The notes: generated by a model not told the origin, from the letters alone. 64,000 bases of DNA from Candidatus Dietzia intestinigallinarum (GCA_019119875.1 DWWG01000234.1:16803-80802); one strand, 5' to 3'. Shown: positions 40,239 through 50,685, counted from the stretch's first letter. Translations and numbers: made by a program.

Positions 40239-42214
40239 CGGTAGTCCCTCGTGGTGAGCCCGACCGTCTCGAAGGTCAGCGGCTCGGCGTGTCGGATAAA
40301 GCTGCGGGGTCCGCCGCGGTCGTCGCCGTCGGATCCCCAGGCGGAGGTGAAGCACCAGTCGGCGTCGCGCCGCAGCGCCTCGCCGTCGGGGGTCTGGTGC
40401 TCGTGTCTGAAGTGGGCCCCACACGATTCGTCCCGGTCGAGGGCGTCGACGCACATCAGCTCGGCGAGCTCGAGGAAGTCGGCCACGCGCCCGGCGCGCT
40501 CGAGGACCTGGTTGAGCTGCGCGCCGGAACCCGTCACGCGCAGCTCGGCCCAGAAGCGAGCCCGGAGGTCCCGGATACGACCGATCGCCTCGGTGAGTCC
40601 CTCGGCGGTTCGGGTGACACCACAACCGGTGTAGAGGATCCGGCCGAGCTCGCGGTGGAAGTGCTCGGGCCCGGTCGCACCACCGACCGAGATCAGCGCC
40701 CGGACGCGCTCCCGGGCACGATCCACGGCCGCCACGACCACCTCGGCGTCGTCGGTGGGTGGATCCGCCCGCCCGAGACGGTCGGCCAGGTACGCGGGCA
40801 CGGAGTACGGGAGGGTGAACCAGCCGTCGACGCTCGCGCTGAGCAGTGAGTTGGCGCCGAGGCGGTTTGCGCCGTGGTAGTTGCCCGCGCACTCGCCACC
40901 GGCGAACAATCCCGGGATCGAGGTCTGCAGGTCGTAGTCGCTCCACAGTCCACCCATGGTGAAGTGGCAGGTCGGCGCGATCCGCATCGGCACCGTGTAG
41001 GGGTCCTCCCCGGTGGCGTGGGCGTACATCTCGAACAGGTTGCCGTAGCGCTGGGCGATCGTGTCGCGGCCGACCCGGGCCAGCGCATCGCGGAAATCGA
41101 GGTAGACGGAGTTGTGGCGGGGCCCCACGCCACGTCCCGCCCTGATCTCGGCGGTGATCGCCCGCGAGGCGACGTCGCGGGGGACCAGGTTGCCGAACGC
41201 GGGATAGCGGCGTTCGAGGAAGAAGTCCCGCTCGGCGTCGGGAATGGCGGCGGGGGCGCGAGGGTCCTCGGTGTGCAGGGGGACCCACACGCGACCGTCG
41301 TTGCGGAGCGATTCGCTCATGAGGATGGTCTTGGCCTGCCAGTCCGCGTCCTTGGGCAGCGCAGTCGGGTGGAACTGGACGAAGGACGGCGACGCGAACA
41401 GCGCGCCCCGTTGGTGCGCGCGCCAGACGGCCGAGGCGTTGGAGTTGACCGCGAGGGTCGAGTCGTGGAACACCGTTCCGTAGCCGCCGGTGGCGAGTAT
41501 CACCGCGTGGCCGGTTTCGGCGCGGATCGCACCGGTGACCAGGTCACGGACCACCACGCCGTGACAACCGGAGTCGTCGACGACGAGGTCGAGCATCTCG
41601 TGGCGGGTGTGCAGCGTCACCCGGCCCGCCCCGACCTGCCGCAGGAGGGCCTGTGAACCGGCGATCTGCAGCTGCTGCCCGGTCTGGCCACGCGAGTAAT
41701 AGGTGCGCGAGACCTGGACGCCGCCGAAGGACCGGGTGGACAGCACCCCGCCGTACTCGCGAGCGAACGGGGTGGCCAGGCCTGCGAAATGGTCGATCAC
41801 CCGGACCGATTCCTCACCGAGTCGGAAGGCCTCCGCCTCGCGCCCGCGGAAATCCCCGCCCTTGACGGTGTCGGAGGCGAAGCGGGCCACGGAGTCGCCG
41901 TCGACCCGGCGTGCACGGGCGGCGTTGATGCCTCCCTGCGCCGCCACGGAGTGCGCTCGACGTGGAGCGTCGTGGTAGGTGAAGACGGTGACCCGGAATC
42001 CGAGTTCGGCCAGCGCTGCGGCGGCGCCGGAGCCGGCCAACCCGGTCCCCACCACGATCACGTGGAAGCGGGGGCGGTTTCCCGGGGAGACCAGCCGGTA
42101 GGAGTCGCGGCGTCGGCCCCAGGCGGTGGCCGGATCGCCCCCGGGCACGCCGCCGGAGAGGGTCCGGCCGGCGGTCGCGCCGGGGACCGTGACCGGGGGT
42201 GGGGTGAACGTCAT
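40235..42214 (-). CDS. sdhA: succinate dehydrogenase / fumarate reductase flavoprotein subunit
   Basis: VIVVGTGLAGSGAAAALAELGFRVTVF, RAHSVAAQGGINAA, FVQFHPTALP, CHFTMGGLWSDYD, GLFAGGECAGNYHGANRLGANSLL. Confidence 0.95.
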   Translation of the reverse strand: MTFTPPPVTVPGATAGRTLSGGVPGGDPATAWGRRRDSYRLVSPGNRPRFHVIVVGTGLAGSGAAAALAELGFRVTVFTYHDAPRRAHSVAAQGGINAARARRVDGDSVARFASDTVKGGDFRGREAEAFRLGEESVRVIDHFAGLATPFAREYGGVLSTRSFGGVQVSRTYYSRGQTGQQLQIAGSQALLRQVGAGRVTLHTRHEMLDLVVDDSGCHGVVVRDLVTGAIRAETGHAVILATGGYGTVFHDSTLAVNSNASAVWRAHQRGALFASPSFVQFHPTALPKDADWQAKTILMSESLRNDGRVWVPLHTEDPRAPAAIPDAERDFFLERRYPAFGNLVPRDVASRAITAEIRAGRGVGPRHNSVYLDFRDALARVGRDTIAQRYGNLFEMYAHATGEDPYTVPMRIAPTCHFTMGGLWSDYDLQTSIPGLFAGGECAGNYHGANRLGANSLLSASVDGWFTLPYSVPAYLADRLGRADPPTDDAEVVVAAVDRARERVRALISVGGATGPEHFHRELGRILYTGCGVTRTAEGLTEAIGRIRDLRARFWAELRVTGSGAQLNQVLERAGRVADFLELAELMCVDALDRDESCGAHFRHEHQTPDGEALRRDADWCFTSAWGSDGDDRGGPRSFIRHAEPLTFETVGLTTRDYR

Positions 42215-42960
42215 GAGATCCACCCCACCTGCACGGCCAGCGGGATCGCGGCGTTGCCGACGAGGACCGCGACGGCGGCGAGGCCGCCCACCACCGCGAA
42301 CCCGGCCCGGCTGCGCAGACCGGTCACCCCGAGGTCCCCGGCGGCGGTCCGGACACCGTGCGCGATGTGCACGGCCAGCAGGAGCATGGTGATGCCGTAG
42401 AACGCGGCGACCCACGGCCGGGAGAAGCTGGCCACGAGATTGGCGTAGGGAGAGCCCGGGACGAAGGACTCCGGTGCCGGTGGCACGGTGCCGATGGTCA
42501 TGTCGAGGACGTGGAACACGACGAACAGGAGCAGGATCACCCCGGTGACGAGCATCGACCGGGCGCCGAATGACATCACCCCGGGCCGGGGACGGCGGCG
42601 GTGCGGACCCGCGGATGTCCCGGACCGACGCACCAGCACGACGGCACACCCCACATGCGCGACCAGGCATGTCGCCAGCACCACCCGGAGCGCCCAGAGG
42701 ACGCCCTCGGGCGGGACCAGTGGGCCGAGCAGAGTGCGCAGCCACGCCGCGTAGTCATCGAAATGTGCCGCGCCGCTGAACACCTTCAGGTTGCCGATCA
42801 TGTGCACCACCACGAACGCGGCGAGCACCAGGCCGGTCACCGCCATGATCGCCTTGGCGACCCACGTCGGCAGTGCGGGTGCACGGCGAACCGGGGCTCG
42901 GCGCGGACTGAGCCCCGGGCGATGAGCGGCGGGGGACGTCGGGGCAATGCGGTCGGCCAC
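42211..42960 (-). CDS. sdhC: succinate dehydrogenase cytochrome b / membrane anchor subunit
   Basis: Five hydrophobic segments with conserved His; VHMIGNLKVFSGAAHFDDYAAWLR; ATGA overlap with sdhA. Confidence 0.88.
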   Translation of the reverse strand: MADRIAPTSPAAHRPGLSPRRAPVRRAPALPTWVAKAIMAVTGLVLAAFVVVHMIGNLKVFSGAAHFDDYAAWLRTLLGPLVPPEGVLWALRVVLATCLVAHVGCAVVLVRRSGTSAGPHRRRPRPGVMSFGARSMLVTGVILLLFVVFHVLDMTIGTVPPAPESFVPGSPYANLVASFSRPWVAAFYGITMLLLAVHIAHGVRTAAGDLGVTGLRSRAGFAVVGGLAAVAVLVGNAAIPLAVQVGWIS

Positions 42961-43059
42961 GGCCGGGCACCTCCTTCACGGCGACGAGGGTGAGTCTAGG
43001 CCGGGTCGGGGCCCCCGGGACCGAGATGGAGGCGGGGGCGTTCAGCCATACTGGGCACT

Positions 43060-44688
43060 GTGAACACCACCACCTGGATCATCGTGGCCGTCGCCGTAGT
43101 GCTGCTGCTCGCAGTCCTCGCGCTCGTCGTGGGAATGCAGCTGCGCAAGAAGCGGCAGATCAGTCTGAGCAAGCCCGAGGAGCACCGGGAGCTCACCCAG
43201 CAGGAACGCTCCGGCAATTATCAGGCGAGCACGGGCTTCACGTTCACCCAGGCGGGAGGTGGGGCCACCACCGCGCCCCCGAAGGAGCCGGTGCCCCGAG
43301 AGGCGACCGCCCCAGGGCCCGCGGACTCGGCGCCGACGGCACCCGCCGAGCGCGAGGTTCCCCCTCCCGCCGGGCCACCGGCGTCAGCTGCCCCGACCAC
43401 CCCGGCATCCCCTTCCGCCCCTTCCGCCCCGTCAGCGCCTGCTGCTCCGGCGGAATCCGTGGACACGGCGGCCACCACGACGCCGTCGACCGGCCCTGCT
43501 GCGCCCCCTGAGCGTGCCGAGCCCGCCGAGCCCGCCGAGCCAGCTGAGCGTGCCGAGACCGCCGAGACCGTCGAGCCCGCCGAGCCGGACCTGGAACCGG
43601 AGCCGGACGTCGAGCCGGGCCCCAGCGCGGAGACGCTCGTGGTGGAGCCCGTACCGGTCGAGCCCGTGGTGGTCCCGCCCGAGGTGCCCGACGCGGAGGT
43701 CCCGGCCCGGTCGCCGGATGTCGTCACCGGGATCCCCGAGCCGGTGGCCCCGGTCGAGCGGATCGACCCCTCGGCCGGACGCCTCGACCGACTCCGCGGT
43801 CGCCTGTCGCGGTCGCAGAACGCCGTCGGCCAGGGGCTCCTCGGGCTGCTCGGCGCCGGTGACCTCGACGAGGACGCCTGGGAGGAGATCGAGGACACCC
43901 TGATCATGGCGGACCTCGGCGCCGCCATGACCCAGCGCGTCGTGGACACCCTGCGCGAGGAGATCGCCAGCCGCCAGGTCCGGACCGAGGCCGAGGTGCG
44001 CGACCTGCTCAGACAGACCCTCGTCGACAACCTCCACCCCGAGTACGACCGTTCCCTGCGGGCACTGCCGAACGACGGGACCCCTGCGGTCCTTCTCATC
44101 GTCGGGGTCAACGGAACCGGAAAGACCACCACGACGGGCAAGCTCGCCCGCGTCCTCGTGGCCGACGGTCGCGCCATCCTCCTCGGCGCGGCCGACACCT
44201 TCCGCGCCGCCGCCGCCGACCAGCTCCAGACGTGGGCGGAGCGTGTCGGCGCCGAGGTCGTCCGCGGTAAGGAGGGTGCCGACCCCGCCTCCGTCGCGTT
44301 CGACTCCGTGGCCCGCGGCGTGGAGACCGGTGTGGACGCGGTGCTGGTGGACACCGCGGGCCGACTGCACACCAAGGCCGGCCTCATGGACGAGCTCGGC
44401 AAGGTCAAGCGCGTGGTCGAGAAGAAGACACCGGTCGACGAGGTGCTGCTGGTGATCGACGCGACCACCGGCCAGAACGGTCTGATGCAGGCCCGGGTGT
44501 TCAAGGACGTCGTGGACATCACCGGCGTCGTGCTCACCAAGCTCGACGGCACCGCCAAGGGCGGCATCGTATTCCAGGTGCAGCACGAACTCGGCGTGCC
44601 GGTGAAGCTCGTCGGACTCGGCGAGGGCGCCGACGACCTGGCGCCGTTCACCCCGGAGGCGTTCGTCGACGCCCTGCTCGGGACCTGA
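43060..44688 (+). CDS. ftsY: signal recognition particle receptor FtsY
   Basis: N-terminal TM, long acidic/Pro-rich linker, NG domain GVNGTGKTTTTGKLARVL, DTFRAAAADQLQTWAERVGAEVV, VDTAGRLHTKAGLMDELGK. Confidence 0.96.
   Translation: MNTTTWIIVAVAVVLLLAVLALVVGMQLRKKRQISLSKPEEHRELTQQERSGNYQASTGFTFTQAGGGATTAPPKEPVPREATAPGPADSAPTAPAEREVPPPAGPPASAAPTTPASPSAPSAPSAPAAPAESVDTAATTTPSTGPAAPPERAEPAEPAEPAERAETAETVEPAEPDLEPEPDVEPGPSAETLVVEPVPVEPVVVPPEVPDAEVPARSPDVVTGIPEPVAPVERIDPSAGRLDRLRGRLSRSQNAVGQGLLGLLGAGDLDEDAWEEIEDTLIMADLGAAMTQRVVDTLREEIASRQVRTEAEVRDLLRQTLVDNLHPEYDRSLRALPNDGTPAVLLIVGVNGTGKTTTTGKLARVLVADGRAILLGAADTFRAAAADQLQTWAERVGAEVVRGKEGADPASVAFDSVARGVETGVDAVLVDTAGRLHTKAGLMDELGKVKRVVEKKTPVDEVLLVIDATTGQNGLMQARVFKDVVDITGVVLTKLDGTAKGGIVFQVQHELGVPVKLVGLGEGADDLAPFTPEAFVDALLGT
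43500..43620 (+). repeat. low-complexity Glu/Pro/Ala repeat region in ftsY
   Basis: Encodes EPAEPAEPAERAETAETVEPAEP; tandem GCCGAG-based units. Confidence 0.7.
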
Positions 44689-44731
44689 CCTGCCGGACCC
44701 GTCGGCGCACCCACGTGCCGACGGGCACCGC

Positions 44732-44779
44732 GACACAGGAACGTAAACGGAACACCCGGGCGCGTAACAGGCCCGAAAC
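44732..44779 (+). promoter_or_regulatory. candidate GlnR-like binding site upstream of amt
   Basis: GTAAC-N6-GAAAC at 44764-44779 with weaker GACAC-N6-GTAAA at 44732-44747. Confidence 0.4.
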
Positions 44780-44876
44780 GCACGCGCGCACCCACCGCAA
44801 CACGCCGGCGGGACTCTTCTCCTCAGACGGCGAGAGCGACGAGACGCTCTCCCACGAGATGACGAGGAGGCGCATC

Positions 44877-46208
44877 GTGGCAGGGGAGTTCGATACGGGA
44901 GACACGGCCTGGATGCTCATGGCGGCATCCCTGGTCCTGCTCATGACACCTGCGTTGGCGCTGTTCTACGGCGGGATGTCCCGGCAGAAATCCGTGCTCA
45001 ACATGATGATGATGTCGTTCGGGTCCATGGGCCTGGTCGGCATCATCTACCTGCTGTGGGGTTGGTCGATGTCCTACGGCGGGCAGTCCGTCGGGGGAGT
45101 GTTCGCGAGCCCCTTCGAGATGTTCGGCCTGTCCGGGGTGATCGGGGACGCCTCGGGGTGGGTGGCGTCGGGATCGGGTGCCTACCCGCAGGTCGTCGAC
45201 GTGGCCTTCCAGGTGACGTTCGCGATCATCACGGTGGCCCTGATCTCCGGTGCGCTCGCCGAACGCGTGAGGTTCGGCACCTGGCTCGCCTTCGCCGGGG
45301 TCTGGGTGACGCTCGCCTACTTCCCGCTGGCCCACATGGTGTGGGGCGGCGGACTGCTGTCGCACTCCGAGAACGGCATCGCGGCGAAGATCTTCGGCAC
45401 GGTCGACGACGGCGAGGGCGGCCTCGTCGCCGCGGTGGCCCCGGTCGACTTCGCGGGCGGCACGGTGGTCCACATCAACGCGGGCATCGCCGCGCTCGTC
45501 CTGGTGCTCCTGATCGGCAGGCGTCTGGAGTTCGGGCGCACCGCCTACCGCCCGCACAACCTCCCGCTGGTCATGCTCGGTGCGGCGCTGCTGTGGTTCG
45601 GCTGGTTCGGCTTCAACGCCGGCTCGGCCTTCGGTGCCGACGGCGCGGCCGGTCTGGCGTGGGTCAACACCACCGCCGCCGCGGCCGCCGCGATGCTCGG
45701 CTGGCTGCTCGCGGAGCGGATCCGCGACGGGCACGCCACGAGCCTCGGCGCCGCCTCCGGTGTGGTGGCGGGACTGGTCGCCATCACCCCGGCGGCGGGG
45801 TCGGTGAACCCGCTCGGAGCCGTGGCGGTCGGCGCGGTCGCCGGCATCCTGTCCGCACTCGCGGTGGGGCTCAAATTCCGCCTCGGCTACGACGACTCGC
45901 TCGACGTGGTGGGCGTGCACCTGGTGGCCGGCCTGTGGGGCACCGTCGCCATCGGCTTGTTCGCCACCGGCACCTTCGACACGGCGGCCGGACTGTTCTA
46001 CTCGGCCGACGGCTGGAGGCTGCTTGCCATCCAGGTGGTGATCGCGGTGGTCGCCCTGGTGTTCACCGCGGTGATGACCACCATCGCCTGGGCGATCTGC
46101 AGGCCCCTCGGCTGGCGGATCGACCCGGCCGACGAGCAGTCCGGGATCGACGGCGCCCAGCACGCCGAGTCCGCGTACGAGCCCGCCACCGCCGCCCTCA
46201 TCCGCTGA
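44877..46208 (+). CDS. amt: ammonium transporter
   Basis: DTAWMLMAASLVLLMTPALALFYGGMSRQKSVLNMMMMSFGSMGLVG; GTG start with GAGGAGG RBS. Confidence 0.95.
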   Translation: MAGEFDTGDTAWMLMAASLVLLMTPALALFYGGMSRQKSVLNMMMMSFGSMGLVGIIYLLWGWSMSYGGQSVGGVFASPFEMFGLSGVIGDASGWVASGSGAYPQVVDVAFQVTFAIITVALISGALAERVRFGTWLAFAGVWVTLAYFPLAHMVWGGGLLSHSENGIAAKIFGTVDDGEGGLVAAVAPVDFAGGTVVHINAGIAALVLVLLIGRRLEFGRTAYRPHNLPLVMLGAALLWFGWFGFNAGSAFGADGAAGLAWVNTTAAAAAAMLGWLLAERIRDGHATSLGAASGVVAGLVAITPAAGSVNPLGAVAVGAVAGILSALAVGLKFRLGYDDSLDVVGVHLVAGLWGTVAIGLFATGTFDTAAGLFYSADGWRLLAIQVVIAVVALVFTAVMTTIAWAICRPLGWRIDPADEQSGIDGAQHAESAYEPATAALIR

Positions 46209-46577
<369 letters not shown>

Positions 46578-46614
46578 GGCGACCGACCGGCGGAGAGAGG
46601 GGAAGGAGACCCCC

Positions 46615-48963
46615 ATGAGCGGGACCGTCGGTGCGGACCACGCGCGGGCACTCCGGCAGGGCCGGGCGCAGATCCTGGGCGCCGACCCCTCGATGAGTCC
46701 GGCGGTTCGGGTGCGCACCGCCCTGCGGGAGCTGTACGAACGGGAACTGGGTCTCATGGCGCGGGAGTCGGGGATCGTCGAGGGCTCCGGGTTCGCGCTG
46801 GTCGCCCTCGGTGGCCTGGGACGTGGCGAGGTCCTGCCGCTGTCGGATCTCGACCTGCTGCTCGTCCACGAGCGGCGCCCGGGGCGTGACCTGGAGGAGG
46901 TGGCGGATTCCCTCTGGTACCCGCTGTGGGATTCCGGGATCGGTCTGGATCACAGTGTCCGGACCGTGGACCAGTGTCTGTCGGTGGCGGCATCGGACGT
47001 GTGCGCCGGGCTGGGGCTGCTGGACGCCCGGGTGCTGGCCGGGGACGGAGACCTCGGGGCCCTCGTGGTGGACGGCGCCCGCCGGCAGTGGCGGCACCAG
47101 ATCGCCTCGCGGTTCGACGAGGTGATCGCCGAGGCGGCCGCGCGCCGTCAACGGGCCGGGGTGGTCGCCCACCTCACCGAACCCGATCTGAAGAACGGGG
47201 CGGGCGGACTCCGGGATGTCCAGCTCGTCGCCGCGCTGTCGCTGGCCCAGCTGTGCGATGGTCGGTCGCCGCGCCCCGGGGACCTGGAGGCCGCCCGTGC
47301 ACTGGTCCTGGACGCGCGGACCGAGCTCCACCGGATCAGCGGACGTGCCCGCGAGGTGTTGCACGCGCAGTACGGGGACGAGGTGGGCGACGCACTCGGG
47401 GTGGGGGACAGGTTCGCCCTCGCCAGGGCGCTCGGGGACGCGGCGCGCACGATCGCGTTCACCACCGATCAGGCGATCCGGGAATCGTGCTCCGCGCTGT
47501 CCACCCGCGGTCTGACGGGGTTGATGCGCAGGTCACCGGTGCGTCGACCGCTCGCCGACGGGGTGGTGGAGCACGCCGGACAGGTCGCGCTGGCCAGGAC
47601 CGCGCGGGTCGGGGACGACCCCTGGCTGGTGGTGCGTGTCGCCGCGGCCGCGGCGAGGACCGGCCTGCCGATCGCCTCCGCCACCCTCGGGGTGCTCGTG
47701 GAGCGGTGCCCCCGGCCGGAGGGGCGATGGCCTGCCGCCGCGCTGAACGACCTGCTGGTGCTGCTGGGGGCCGGGGAGGCGATGCCGGCGGTGGTGGAGG
47801 CCCTGGATCGCTGCGGGTTGTGGCTTCGTCTGCTGCCGGAGTGGGAGGGGGTCCGGACTCTGCCCTCCCGGGATCGTGCACACGTGCACACGGTGGACCG
47901 TCACCTCGTCCGGACGGTGGTGGAGGCCTCCCGCCTGACCACGTCGGTGCGACGCGCCGACCTGCTGCTCCTCGCCGCGCTGTTGCACGACATCGGCAAA
48001 GGCCACCCGGGTGATCACTGTGTCACCGGGGCGGAGATGGTTCGGCCGATCGCGGGGCGCCTGGGGTGTGACGACGACGACGTCGCCACCCTCAGCCGGA
48101 TCGTGAGGCATCACCTGCTGTTCGCCCGGGCGTCGACGCGCCGGGATCCCGACGATGCCGCGACGGCGTCGGGTCTCGTCGCGATCCTGGACGGTGACCC
48201 GGAGGCGCTCGACGTGCTCGCCGCGCTGACCGTGGCTGACGCGATCGCGACCGGGCCGACGGTGTGGACCTCCGGCCGCGCGGCCGCGAACGCCGCCCTT
48301 GTGGAGGCCTGCCGAGCGGCACCGTCCGCCCGGCCCGCCGCTGTGGAGGCACCGACCGTCGATGCCCGCCGGCCGCACGGGCCCCCCGACGTCGTCGTCG
48401 AGCTTCGACCGCTGGATGCCGGATCGCGCCACGCGCTCACCCTCGTCGTCCCCGGCGCGGGACGCTCTCTGGTCATCGCGGCGCAGGTCCTGGCCTTCCA
48501 CCGGCTCGACGTGGTCGACGCGGAGGTGGACCTCCGGCGCCCCGGTGGGATGCGGGCCGCCCTGACCGTCTCGACCCGTTTCGGGGTCCCGGTGGAACGG
48601 AGGCTGCTCGCGCAGGACCTGCGGCGCGCGGTGGATTCCGGACTGCCCGCCGCCATGCGGAACGCGCTCCGGCGGACACCGGCGCACCCGGCCGGCGTTG
48701 CCGAGGTCTCGGTTCTCGTCGGACCGCGACCGGACGCCGACGGCATCCTCCTCGAGGTCCGGGCACGTGATCGTCCGGGGCTTCTCGCCGCGATCGTCTC
48801 GTCGATCCTCGGTGCGGGGGCCACGATCGACTGGGCGCGGGTGCGTACCCGCGGCGCGGCGGTCGTGGACGTGTTCGCGCTGTCCGGCCCGGGTGCGGTG
48901 CCCGTGACGGCGGCGGTGGTGGAGGCCGCGTCGGGACGAGGCGGTGCCGCGCGCGCCACCTGA
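46615..48963 (+). CDS. glnD: PII uridylyl/adenylyltransferase
   Basis: GGLGRGEVLPLSDLDLLLVH nucleotidyltransferase motif, HD domain AALLHDIGKGHPGDHC, C-terminal ACT domain. Confidence 0.94.
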   Translation: MSGTVGADHARALRQGRAQILGADPSMSPAVRVRTALRELYERELGLMARESGIVEGSGFALVALGGLGRGEVLPLSDLDLLLVHERRPGRDLEEVADSLWYPLWDSGIGLDHSVRTVDQCLSVAASDVCAGLGLLDARVLAGDGDLGALVVDGARRQWRHQIASRFDEVIAEAAARRQRAGVVAHLTEPDLKNGAGGLRDVQLVAALSLAQLCDGRSPRPGDLEAARALVLDARTELHRISGRAREVLHAQYGDEVGDALGVGDRFALARALGDAARTIAFTTDQAIRESCSALSTRGLTGLMRRSPVRRPLADGVVEHAGQVALARTARVGDDPWLVVRVAAAAARTGLPIASATLGVLVERCPRPEGRWPAAALNDLLVLLGAGEAMPAVVEALDRCGLWLRLLPEWEGVRTLPSRDRAHVHTVDRHLVRTVVEASRLTTSVRRADLLLLAALLHDIGKGHPGDHCVTGAEMVRPIAGRLGCDDDDVATLSRIVRHHLLFARASTRRDPDDAATASGLVAILDGDPEALDVLAALTVADAIATGPTVWTSGRAAANAALVEACRAAPSARPAAVEAPTVDARRPHGPPDVVVELRPLDAGSRHALTLVVPGAGRSLVIAAQVLAFHRLDVVDAEVDLRRPGGMRAALTVSTRFGVPVERRLLAQDLRRAVDSGLPAAMRNALRRTPAHPAGVAEVSVLVGPRPDADGILLEVRARDRPGLLAAIVSSILGAGATIDWARVRTRGAAVVDVFALSGPGAVPVTAAVVEAASGRGGAARAT

Positions 48964-49062
48964 GCGTGTGCGGAGGCGGCGTGTGCCGATACCCTGTGAG
49001 GAGTCGTCGCCGACGACCCCGGGATCGTGAGAGCCCGGGCCGCGAACCAGGGAGCTGTTGCC

Positions 49063-50631
49063 GTGTTCGAATCCTTGTCCGATCGCCTCACAGGTGCGCT
49101 CAAGGACCTGCGCGGAAAAGGCCGGCTCAGTGACGCCGACATCGACGCCACGGCGCGGGAGATCCGGCTGGCCCTGCTCGAGGCGGACGTGGCGCTGCCG
49201 GTCGTGCGCACCTTCATCTCCCGCGTCAAGGAGCGGGCCAAGGGCGCCGAGGTCTCCGAGGCGCTCAACCCCGCTCAGCAGGTCGTCAAGATCGTCGACG
49301 CCGAACTCACCGCGATCCTGGGCGGCCAGGCGCGGCGCATCGAGTTCGCCAAGCAGCCGCCGACCGTGATCATGCTCGCCGGCCTGCAGGGCGCGGGTAA
49401 GACCACCCTCGCCGGCAAGCTCGCCCACTGGCTCAAGGAACAGGGCCACACGCCCCTGCTCGTCGCCTGTGACCTCCAGCGTCCCGGCGCCGTGGACCAG
49501 CTGCAGATCGTCGGTGAACGCGCCGGTGTCCACGTGTTCGCACCGCACCCGGGGACCTCGGTGGGCGGGGGCGACGAGGTCGTGGGCGTCGAGGAGCCCG
49601 TGTCGGTGGCCCAGCGCGGACTCGCCCACGCCCGCGCGAAGATGCACGACGTCGTGATCGTCGACACCGCGGGCCGCCTGGGTATCGACGACGAACTGAT
49701 GGCCCAGGCGCGCGGTATCCGCGACGCCGTCCAGCCCGACGAGACGTTCTTCGTCCTGGACGCCATGATCGGTCAGGACGCCGTTGTCACGGCCGAGGCC
49801 TTCCGCGAGGGCGTCGGCTTCACCGGTGTCGTGCTCACCAAGCTCGACGGCGACGCCCGCGGTGGCGCGGCGCTCAGTGTCCGCGAGCTGACCGGCACCC
49901 CGATCATGTTCGCCTCCGACGGCGAGAAGCTCGAGGACTTCGACGTCTTCCACCCCGAGCGCATGTCCAGCCGGATTCTCGGCATGGGCGATGTCCTCTC
50001 GCTGATCGAGCAGGCCGAGACCGTCTTCGACGCCCGGGAGGCCGAGAAGACCGCAGCCAAGATCGGTTCGGGAGAGCTCACCCTCGAGGACTTCCTCGAC
50101 CAGATGCTGATGATCCGCAAGATGGGACCGATCGGGAACCTGCTCGGGATGTTGCCCGGCGGCAAGGAGATGAAGGACGCGGTCGGGGACATCGACGAGA
50201 AGTACCTCGACCGGATCCAGGCCATCATCCGGGGCATGACCCCGGAGGAGCGGGCCAACCCGAAGATCATCAACGGTTCCCGGCGCCAGCGCATCGCCAA
50301 GGGCTCCGGCGTGACCGTCACGGACGTCAACCAGCTCGTGGACCGGTTCTTCGAGGCACGCAAGATGATGAGCCGGATGGCCGGGCAGATGGGTATGCCC
50401 GGCGGTGGTCGCAAGAACAAGCGCAAGGGCAAGAAGGGCAGGAAGGGACGGGGTCCCACCCCGCCCAAGAAGCAGGGAATGATGCCGGGCGGGATGCCCG
50501 GGATGCCCGCCGGTATGCCCGGGATGCCGGCCGGGATGCCGGACCTGTCCCAGATGCCGGCCGGCCTGGACCAGCTCCCTCCCGGCCTGGAGGGCATCGA
50601 CCTCAACGACCTGAAGTTCCCCAAGCGCTGA
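49063..50631 (+). CDS. ffh: signal recognition particle protein Ffh
   Basis: VFESLSDRLTGALKDLRGKGRL, GLQGAGKTTLAGKLAHWL, DTAGRLGIDDELM, Met-rich M domain. Confidence 0.97.
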   Translation: MFESLSDRLTGALKDLRGKGRLSDADIDATAREIRLALLEADVALPVVRTFISRVKERAKGAEVSEALNPAQQVVKIVDAELTAILGGQARRIEFAKQPPTVIMLAGLQGAGKTTLAGKLAHWLKEQGHTPLLVACDLQRPGAVDQLQIVGERAGVHVFAPHPGTSVGGGDEVVGVEEPVSVAQRGLAHARAKMHDVVIVDTAGRLGIDDELMAQARGIRDAVQPDETFFVLDAMIGQDAVVTAEAFREGVGFTGVVLTKLDGDARGGAALSVRELTGTPIMFASDGEKLEDFDVFHPERMSSRILGMGDVLSLIEQAETVFDAREAEKTAAKIGSGELTLEDFLDQMLMIRKMGPIGNLLGMLPGGKEMKDAVGDIDEKYLDRIQAIIRGMTPEERANPKIINGSRRQRIAKGSGVTVTDVNQLVDRFFEARKMMSRMAGQMGMPGGGRKNKRKGKKGRKGRGPTPPKKQGMMPGGMPGMPAGMPGMPAGMPDLSQMPAGLDQLPPGLEGIDLNDLKFPKR

Positions 50632-50654
50632 CACCTGCTCGAGCGGCCGGTCGA

Positions 50655-50685
50655 TTGGTGCCCGGGCCGTGCGCGTGTCTAGACT
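50655..50685 (+). promoter_or_regulatory. candidate rpsP promoter (TTGGTG-N19-TAGACT)
   Basis: -35/-10 like hexamers between ffh and rpsP. Confidence 0.35.

Noticed and set aside
43500-43620. GCCGAG-rich direct repeats as a regulatory array
   Set aside because: They lie within the ftsY low-complexity coding linker and are explained by Glu/Pro/Ala repeats.
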